Part shown: positions 56,459 through 64,000 of the stretch, in pieces
Layout of the letters: each line of letters starts with the position of its first letter
How positions within the stretch are numbered: the first letter of the stretch is position 1
Assembly: GCA_963969495.1 (NCBI GenBank)
Contig: OZ018321.1
Coordinates: 123,642,521 to 123,706,520, forward strand
Direction of reading: 5' to 3'
Origin: Ceratothoa steindachneri
Lineage: Eukaryota; Arthropoda; Malacostraca; Isopoda; Cymothoidae
Length of the DNA: 64,000 bases
Made by a program: the position numbers and the translations under genes
Notes under the pieces: generated by a model
What the model was told of the DNA's origin: nothing
Databases searched by the model: none
Seen by the model: the letters and a program-made list of their open reading frames with translations, nothing else

Positions 56459-56905
56459 AAACAACTAGCAGGAAAATACATGGATTTGTTTAAAAATATG
56501 TTCGAGAACAAAAAATTGGTGCTGGGTACAAACAAAAGGAGGAAAAGGTTCATGGAATTTCTGGTTCCATGCAGCTCGTTGCTGGTCGCGGCTATCAAGC
56601 GACATGCCGCAACGCATCCTACGTCAATTACAAGAGAAACGCTCACCCATAACACCTCTATTATCTTCTGTGATCCTGACCGCCGAAGACTCCGAATGGT
56701 CGAGGCAGTTATGATTTCCCAATACAGACTTTCAATCAATACAAAACTGCAGCCAGAGACTATCCTCCCAATGACTCGCCACAAGAATCTGCAACACCCC
56801 GCATGTAACCAGAACTATTCCTAAACCGTTGCTCCTTTTGTTCATACCCAACATCATTTATTTGTTCTCGAATATATTTTTTAACAAATACATGTATTTT
56901 CCTGT
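56459..56905 (+). repeat. Inverted repeat enclosing a GIY-YIG-like C-terminal relic
   Basis: GGAAAATACATGGATTTGTT with AAAAATATGTTCGAGAACAA (56470-56510) is mirrored by GAATATATTTTTTAAC and AAATACATGTATTTTCC (56869-56902); arms are about 65-70 bp. Inside, a 114-codon frame (56480-56824) reads FLVPCSSLLVAAIKRHAATH and NTSIIFCDPDRRRLRMVEAV, then MISQYRLSINTKLQPETILP. This resembles the end of GIY-YIG domains in retroelements (AIxxHAxxxxH..., RRRxxEAxxIxxxxPxLN), with the catalytic Glu in MVEAV. No other domain is present. Confidence 0.5.
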
Positions 56906-57059
56906 TTACGTCTTACGTCTTGAAAAATGTAGAGTTAAAAGTGTATAGTCATAGTATAATGGATAGGGTTGCTTAGGACAAAGTAGTGAAGAGGAATGTG
57001 TAAGAGGTAGAGTTAGTTGCTGGGTAACAAGCCATCTCTTTCGTTCTTATTGTTTATTT

Positions 57060-59800
57060 TACTTTCTTAGTCTTCGTCATTATTTAATGGGACTTTCGTG
57101 CCCTGTAGTTCTTCAATTTTTCCAGTTTTTTGTCTTGTTGTTTGTTGCCGATTTCCTTAATATATGATTTCTGTACTGACTCTGCAATCTCACCTTGCCT
57201 GAATCTTGGGGGCGGTTCCTCCTTTGAATCAGGTCTACCGCTTCTAAAGTTTCCGCAGTTATTTATTCTGTAGTTATGCGGGACTTCGATCGTCCTTTAA
57301 TCGTCTTCGTTCATTATACGATCCAGTTTGTCCCAGACCTTCAAAGCTCGCCTGTGCAAGGACACGTTTGTGGTTGGAAGTAGTTCTATTTCGTTGTGAA
57401 GATCTCTTATATTTTTACGCTCTCTCCTTCTTGTATTGGTGATAATATATACCGCTGAATTTTATACTCTCTGAAGTTGTATTGCACTTGTTTTCGGGAG
57501 ACTGTTCATTGGGATCGCTGGGTAGAGCAACGTGGCTTTTCAGATGGCACTGTATATTTTATTTTTATTTTCTCTATCTAAGTTTCTAAGTTGAAATAGT
57601 TTTGTCAGCCCGAGTACCTTTCCTTCGTTTACGTAGTGGTATCTGTTCTCACCAATATCTACGCTTGAGGTCAAGCGCCTCACTACTAGAATAATGGAAA
57701 CCTTTTCTCGATTGGTGCGAATTTTTCACTTTTGCTTAAATTTGTTAATATTAGCAATTTCGGCCGCTGTGATTCTGGCCATAGATTGGGGGATGGCTAT
57801 ATCTGCTGTTCGCAACTCTCGTAATGTCGTCGATAAATTGGATTTATGTTGTTGTTTCGGGGACAGGCCTTGATAAATCAATGTATATATACTATAAAGC
57901 GTTGGCCTTTCCAGCCCCCTTGGAGACCTTAAAGGATTTCAAAGTCTGTGCCGTCGAAGCCTTCTATTGAAATGAACGCCGACCTGTCTGTTACATAGTC
58001 GCATAGACATTTGGTTAGAGTGAAGGATATCCCTAGTCTCTTGATTTTATATTTCAAGTCAATCCTCCAAGCTTTATCAAACGCCATTTGGACGTATATG
58101 AGTATGATATTTGTATAGTTTTTTTCTTGTTTGGCCTTTGCAATTAATTCGACCAAAATGGCTAGGGCCATCTCGGTACTTCTGTTCTTTCTGAAACCAT
58201 GCTGGTAGTTTGGAATCAATGTTCTCTCTTTCAGGCACTTGACTAATCTAACGTTTATGGCTCTCAACATTAATTTGACTACTGTTTCCAGGAGTGTCAT
58301 CGGTCTGAAGTTTCCTGTGTTATTTGGTGGCTTACCAGATTTTGGTAGAAAGATAATCTTCCCCCTTTTTTAGCTCATCTGGGAAGTATCCTGCATTTCT
58401 TGAAGCGTTAAATACTGCTGCTAATTGTGACAAAAAGGTAACTGGTGCGCGTATTAGGTTTTCTTTTGTTATCCCTGATGCTCCAGGTACCTCCTGTTTA
58501 CCAGCCATAAGCGTTTTTTGTATTTCTTGTAGTGATCGGTTCGAACCCCTGCTCTATTAGTAGTGTTGGTGAACAGCTATGTTGGGGACTATTTCTTAGA
58601 GGTTTTGTTCCAAGTCTTCTATCACTCTTGTTTTGTGATCGCCGTTGAATTTCTCGTTTTCGTTGAGGGAGATATCAAAAATCATCCTCCAGTGCTCTCG
58701 GAACGCTTCGTCAATTTCATGGGGCTCCTTTGCCTCTTCCTTTTCATCATGGAGTTTAATTTTTAGTCTCGGCTTTCTTTTTCTCCTGGCGATGTTAATT
58801 TTATACCATAGTTTAGTAGGATCTAGTTCATCGTCTATGGTTTCTACGAAATGGCCCCACCTTCTGTTTATTTCCAATGCTGTTTACTCTATTAATTGGT
58901 ATTTCACACGCCGCATATTTGCTCGCTCGCTTCTCTGAAGACCATATCTTTCATTTGAATCTCTTATATCTTTATATTCCCTTTCGAGATTTTTTCTTTG
59001 GGCTTTCCTGATTGGGTGCGGTAAAGTTCTATATGTTGGTGGTGGAAACATGTCTTCTATCTGCCCTGACAAGCACCTCCAATATGTCATTAACCTCTTG
59101 GTCTATTTCCTCTAGTGAAGCCTCAGTTTGGTCTCTCTGTCTGTATTTGGCGAGTTCTTCTTCGTAGCTGGTCCAATCAGGGTGTCTATATGATTTCCTC
59201 GGTGGGCACTTAACTTAAAAGGGATCCATAGAGAAAATCATGACCACCATTTCGCTGTCGCTAGTTGATAGAGGGCCTTTCTCTATGTTGTAATGTTGTA
59301 ATTGAACTGAAGGTTCAGGGTTGCGAAAAGTATATCTGGTTTCTTAGCTCAAATTTGGCCCAGATAAGTTGGAAATTCCGGTCCTACACGTTCTACTATT
59401 CTCCTCTCCAATAATAGGTCAAGGTTTCCTTCGGCTCTGTTGTAGTTCCAATTGTAGCCAGAGGCTCTACTTCTGGCATTTAATCCCTCATAAAGACTGT
59501 TTGGTCTTTGTGGCTGAAAATTTCTGTAAATTTGTGGAGGGTAATGAAATCTCTCCTTGGGGGTTGGTAACCCGTTGCCAATATTAGATTGCCTGCTGTT
59601 GTTCTAATCTCATTTGCTAGATATGCTTCATATAGATCTTTGAGTGTTTGGAAGCTTATGTCGTTTTGGATTGCCATAGCGACCCCGTCGTAATTGATGT
59701 CATTTTGGATTGCCATAGCGACCCCGTCGTAATTGATGTCATTTATGGTTTTGTAATTACAGTGTAATTAAACAGATTGATTTTGTTTATTTCTGGGTCG
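57060..59800 (-). pseudogene. Jockey LINE ORF2 (endonuclease-reverse transcriptase)
   Basis: The endonuclease region has SFQTLKDLYEAYLANEIRTT, GNLILATGYQPPRRDFITLH, VFMRD followed after a stop by NARSRASGYNWNYNRAEGNL. The connector has LEINRRWGHFVETIDDELDP and EAFREHWRMIFD. RT has LPAWFQKEQKYRDGP, a degraded motif A, and QFIDDITRVA (motif C FIDD, coded at 57825-57845). The thumb shows VLGLTKLFQLRNLDRENKNK and IYSAIWKATLLYPAIP, ending RFRQGEIAESVQKSYIKE. A 39-bp in-frame tandem duplication lies at 59661-59738. Multiple stops and shifts. Confidence 0.75.
59661..59738 (-). repeat. 39-bp in-frame tandem duplication inside LINE endonuclease
   Basis: Two copies, 59661-59699 and 59700-59738, differ at one base (TCGTTTT against TCATTTT) and repeat GATTGCCATAGCGACCCCGT. 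Each encodes 13 residues (INYDGVAMAIQND), so the frame is kept. It is probably a replication slip after the element decayed or in its source. Confidence 0.9.
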
Positions 59801-59869
59801 ATGTTGATCTCGTTTGGCAGAATGATATCCAGGCCTTCGTTTAAATATGCGTTACCCAGAGAAAATCTC

Positions 59870-61220
59870 TTCTAGATCCATACAGCTAGGTTAATTTTTT
59901 TACATGTGCCAATATTTATGTTTTCTTTCTTTCCGGCTCCCTCTTCTTTCGGTTTTATAGGCTTAACGCTCAATGGGCGATTTTGTCCTTCCACATCTTT
60001 TTTCTTGAATTCTTCTTTCTTAAGCGTATAACATAGATACTGCTGGATTTCTAGGTTGCCTGCTGTATTTATTGTGAACACTTCGCCTACGGTGTACGGG
60101 CCTTCGTATTTATATTTATAGTGTCCATTTTTTATATATTTTATTAGATCGTCGTTGTTATCAGGGAAAGGATTTCCTTAGAGGTGTAAATCTTTAGGTT
60201 GAAGCTTTTGTTTTCTTTATCGCTTTCCTCTGCAATTTTTAGAGAGGGAACTGAGCTCGTTCCTTCTTGCGGTGTGTTTGCTGTATTGGTATCCATACTG
60301 GTGTTGCTGCCTGTGGTGAATTCTATCTCCATCCCTTCTTGTCTTTTTTACGTAATTATCCTTAGTCTTAAGTAAAGTTGTGGAGGTTGGTTTCCGGGGT
60401 TTTCTCATGGTTAGGGGTCTTTTGCTATTCTTGGGTCTTTTCGAATTTTGTTGGTTTATACTGGACACTCAGTATGTCCGATGATGGAAGGTTTACGGGG
60501 AACCATATTTCTTCCAAACAGTTGTTTTTCAACATTAGATTCAATTCGCGTGAGTATGAGCTCAGATTTGCTACATTAAACACATGTGCATTTAGAATAC
60601 AAGCTAATATATTCAAAGACTCCCCTTGCTCAATTTCGATTACGTTTTTTACCCGGTGAATTTTTTCGGCTGTGGCTTTAGCGACTTTGGCGAATGTAAG
60701 TTTCTGATTTTTTTCTTCTGCTCTAGCCCTCTTTCTTTTCTTCTTTTCGATTTGTTCTCTATTCACCGGGCATGCCATTGCCTGGGTGCGATGGTCTCTA
60801 TTGGAAGTTATACATTTTTTTGTCTGAGAATTGCATTCCCGGCATGTATGGTTTTTACAACTACATTCGGAACACCATTTTAACTCTTTTATCGGACAGG
60901 CCCTTGTGTTGTGCTTTCCCAGCGCATAAAAATTGAAGCAAGTTTGTATGCTGATAAATTCATCTGTTTTATTTGTTTAGGCGTGATCTTTAAATTAAAC
61001 GCGAGAATACCTGATTCCTCGCCTTCATGACCATATTCGTTTGGCGGAATATTATTTTAAAAACGTATGAATACTTCATATTATTTGAACGGTTGATGAA
61101 TTTTATGACTCTCTCTATTTCCTCTTTTATTTCGTCCGCCTTATCATCTCCTATCCAGCAGTCAATTTGACGAAAGTATACCGTCTTCTGAGCCTCTATT
61201 TGTGCAGGCACTTTTGCCTC
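59870..61220 (-). pseudogene. Jockey LINE ORF1 with CCHC-type knuckles
   Basis: Minus-strand frames: QIDCWIGDDKADEIKEEIER, VIKFINRSNNMKYSYVFKII, FRQTNMVMKARNQ, then the cysteine-rich part ALGKHNTRACPIKELKWCSE, CSCKNHTCREC and HRTQAMACPVNREQIEKKKR, a Lys/Arg-rich linker, KLTFAKVAKATAEKIHR and a longer tail that includes SYSRELNLMLKNNCLEEIWF. The first knuckle has lost Cys (FNFY where the plus copy has CFKC). Stops and frameshifts split it. Jockey ORF1 proteins are gag-like nucleic-acid-binding proteins. Confidence 0.65.
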
Positions 61221-61985
61221 TTATCCAATCTTTGTTAGTTAGTCTGTAGCTATTCCGAAAGAAGTTTATGTACATCGCGATCGTTTTGACAAATTGCAAT
61301 GCACGAATTATTGAACTCAGGAAGCCTAACTAGCATAGCACAGAGGTCTTCGTGGATAATTTGAAATACGTTTGTCCTGTTTGGTGTTTGCGCGCCCTTC
61401 TGAACGCGCAAAGGGACTCATTTAGCTGTGTCCATCTTCTTACTAACCGGCGTCCCTCTTTTTTTCCATCGGCTGAAGATAAGATAATGAGAGGAGGTGT
61501 GAGGTTGAAGATTAATGAAGCTTTTTATTATATCCGTTTATTTTATTCAGCTTATTCAGCTGGGTAGTCTGTATTCCCTACCTACCTACTTATACCCTAA
61601 CCATAAAAGTATTTGCTTCAGCTGATCTGTGTCTGCCGCTCACACGGGTACTAACCCGTCCCGGGATATGCTTTGGCCTTTGCCAAGTTAGCTGCCTAAT
61701 TCAGATAACGCTCCCGCACAAGTAGGTATCTAAAGAGACTTCAAGCTTTTCTGCCCGACTCGCCCTAAAGAGGGTGGATTGGTAAGTAAGAGTACGTCTT
61801 TGTGGAGAGTCCAGTAGTTGTCTCGTCAGAGAGTCAAGGTCTCTTCTGTGTCTTCTTTCTTGAGTGAAGAACGATGCAAGAACGATGAAACTCTCTTTAA
61901 AATGCCAAAGGTGTAGATTGCGTATGATTATTCGTAAGTAAGAATACAATTTCCACTATCCGTCATATTGATGTTAGTTGATTGG

Positions 61986-62323
61986 TCTGCTTCCTTACAA
62001 TAATGTTCAAAATATTTTTAAACATAAATCTCTCCATGTATTTTTTGAGTTAGTTTATTGGTCCGTTTTCTTACGGTAATGTTTCAAAATATTTAATATA
62101 TTTTTCTGTAATATCACGTTAACCATTCTGCCCCGAAGATGACCCAGTGTTAGGTTGAAAGATGTCTAGGCAAATAAAGTTATGCCTCTTCCGAGCAATT
62201 TTCCCCGCCTAGAGCTCTCGGGTGAGACTATAATCAAAGCTATAATAAAGCTGCAGCCAAAAGTAAACAATGCAGTCGGTGTTTTTCCCAATGCATCATA
62301 TATATATATATATATATATATAT
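61986..62323 (+). mobile_element. PLE-type terminal motif followed by (AT)n
   Basis: CCCCGAAGATGACCCAGTG, TTAGGTTGAAAGATGTCT and GGCAAATAAAG (about 62133-62182) follow the pattern at 49922-49975 and 6612-6665. The upstream sequence contains two similar T-rich stretches (TTCAAAATATTT at 62007 and 62084, each after a GGTC(C/T)G...TTAC(A/G) block), suggesting a short local duplication. A short (AT)n array lies at 62299-62323. Confidence 0.45.
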
Positions 62324-64000
62324 GGAAAAATGTAACTGAATTAAGCGAAAGATAATAGAAAACAACTAAAACTTCCTCGTTACTCGAAGCAGTTATGCAT
62401 AACGACTGCGCCTGGACATCAGAGTCGCACAGCTTACTTGGACTCTACTATTCAAAGTAAAGTATTTGTTATGAAGCCAATAATATTTTGTGTAAAATTA
62501 AAAAATATATATGAATTAAATCGTAAAAATTTGAAATTGAGCAAACGTATTGAATAATGATGGTCTTTCTTCATGATCGCCAGAGGTCATGTCTTGAAAC
62601 TGCCTGTGAGTCTGTGACTCTGCACCGTGTAGAAGGATGATTTCGGAATCATTACCTTGATTACCATTATCATCGTCCTACGGGCTGATCTAATGTCGAT
62701 AAAACTAACTCATAGTCTTAAAAGAAGCCATTTAAAACCGAAAATACCCATTCAAGATCAAAATCTAGTTACCAGACTTTTTAAGAGGAATGTAAGGCGG
62801 AAAAACTAAATTAGTACGGCAGCAGGATATGATATGAATAGACGTAATAGAAGGTATCAGGAAGTTTATGTTTAAATTCATGACGAGTTTAATATAAGCA
62901 GACCGTTCGTAGTCTGTAAAGACTTCTTTTATGTTCCTTCTAATTGAGGAAGGAAGTCAGATGTTTTAATTACCAGTTTCCAAAATGTTTTTGCGCCATA
63001 GTATGTTTAAATCCGTGTATGATAAGTACAGAGATATTATAACATTTTATGAGGGCATTTTATCAGAGTACATTAGGCACCATAGTGCACACACGAGGCG
63101 TGTATGACGATTCTATAAGTTAATTAAACCTCTATATGACCGATATTATACTGAATATTCACACCATTACGACGTTACAGTCATTTTTATATGCGTGTAG
63201 TCAACTTTTAAAGGTCATTTATTTAAATGCACAGCAATGGTGTCCTGCGTTAAGTGACGTAAAGTTTTACTGCAAGATGCTCTATTATCACCGATATCTA
63301 TTTTGTATTTAACTCTTACTCCTTAGAGTTTTTTATTCGTTTCCAACCAAATTTAACAACTCTCTTTACAAAAACATCCTCTTTTTTTCCATGAATTTCC
63401 TAATTACTCTAATCATTTGATTTGAAACATGCAGTTTCTTTTTACCCAATTCTATGACGACTAAGATCACTGCCTTAAAATGAAATACTATGTTATTAAA
63501 GATTTAAAAGGAATTGAACATAAGTATAGGTAAATAATATACCCCAGTGTGACTAAAAAAGTCATTAGAATCCAAACAAACATTGAACACCAATCACGAC
63601 TGGACTACAACTAAACGACAGGTGTCTATACCACGTGGGGTAAGAGTGTGTTGTCACACAAAGAGGATCCATTGTTGTTCAATAACACTATAAAACTGCA
63701 TTAGACATAGATAAAATCAATGTCGGAGACTACATATTTGTAATTCCGTGAGATTTAATGATTTGAATTTTTTGTCCATTTTAACTAGTTTTTTATACAC
63801 AATAAATAGTTTTACAAAAAATCAATAATAATTTTCCACTAGTGGATATAGATTTCTTTAAACTATTCCCTCCCTTTCATATTCATACGTTACGGCGTAA
63901 AATAGCAAATAATGTAGACCCCAGCATTTCCCAGGTCAACCGTGAAGCTGGTTTGAATTTAGTTGAAAGTAACATTGACATGTCTTAGACTAATTAAAAA
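62324..64000. other. No gene recognised
   Basis: AT-rich sequence without protein-like frames, RNA genes or element ends that I can support. Confidence 0.5.

Larger units (their letters stand above)
57060..61983 (-). mobile_element. Jockey-type LINE on the minus strand
   Basis: Its 5' end lies at about 61983 and matches that of the fragment at 50.7 kb; its 3' end is near 57060. ORF1 and ORF2 are both recognisable but mutated. Together with the plus-strand LINEs at 50.7-56.2 kb it forms an opposed, tail-to-tail arrangement around the inverted repeat at 56.5-56.9 kb. Confidence 0.75.

Overview
The window looks like AT-rich, repeat-saturated nuclear DNA from an invertebrate animal. There are no bacterial operons, no ribosome-binding-site spacing, and no intron-bearing host gene that I can recognise. 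Almost every coding stretch I can identify is a mobile-element relic: Penelope-like elements (PLEs) with GIY-YIG endonuclease, Ty3/gypsy elements with integrase placed before reverse transcriptase (Gmr1-like), Jockey- and CR1/Jockey-type LINEs, Mos1-type mariner, Tc1-like and other IS630-Tc1-mariner (ITm) transposases, and a hAT end. The transposase types and the very long (AT)n arrays would suit an arthropod, perhaps a crustacean. That is a weak inference and I cannot name a species.

Layout. 0-7 kb: a hAT 3' end, a LINE fragment, several PLE pieces with (AT)n tails, and an antisense ITm transposase relic. 8-13 kb: a Tc1-like relic, a decayed copy of an uncharacterised repetitive invertebrate protein gene, and a second Tc1-like relic. 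14-18.7 kb: an interspersed GC-richer repeat, a half mariner abutting a gypsy gag relic, a gypsy leader interrupted by (AT)n, and a PLE with its RT YIDD motif and GIY-YIG domain. 21.4-26 kb: one fairly well-preserved LINE (ORF1, endonuclease, RT, AATA-rich tail). 26.9-32.4 kb: a complete Gmr1-like LTR element on the minus strand with two LTRs and a near-matching 5-bp target duplication. 33.4-34.7 kb: a full-length mariner with both ends and TA duplication but a disabled transposase. 36.8-38.5 kb: a minus-strand PLE abutting a Tc1-like relic. 39-41 kb: the only sizeable protein-like relic I could not assign. 42.3-45.2 kb: gypsy protease, an LTR, gypsy RT and an ITm transposase relic. 46-49 kb: a second Gmr1-like pol. 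49-50.6 kb: PLE 3' material and a long palindrome carrying tRNA-like B boxes. 50.7-62 kb: Jockey LINEs in opposite orientations flanking an inverted repeat. 62-64 kb: a PLE-like terminal motif and unassigned sequence.

Nothing here looks like a functional multi-gene system. The elements coexist by insertion and decay, and nearly all are broken by stops or frameshifts. The most informative items are the inverted pol order with an unusual YFDN reverse-transcriptase box in both Gmr1-like copies, the recurrent PLE terminal motif (hammerhead-like) associated with (AT)n arrays, the 277-bp palindrome, and the unassigned relic at 39.0-40.1 kb.
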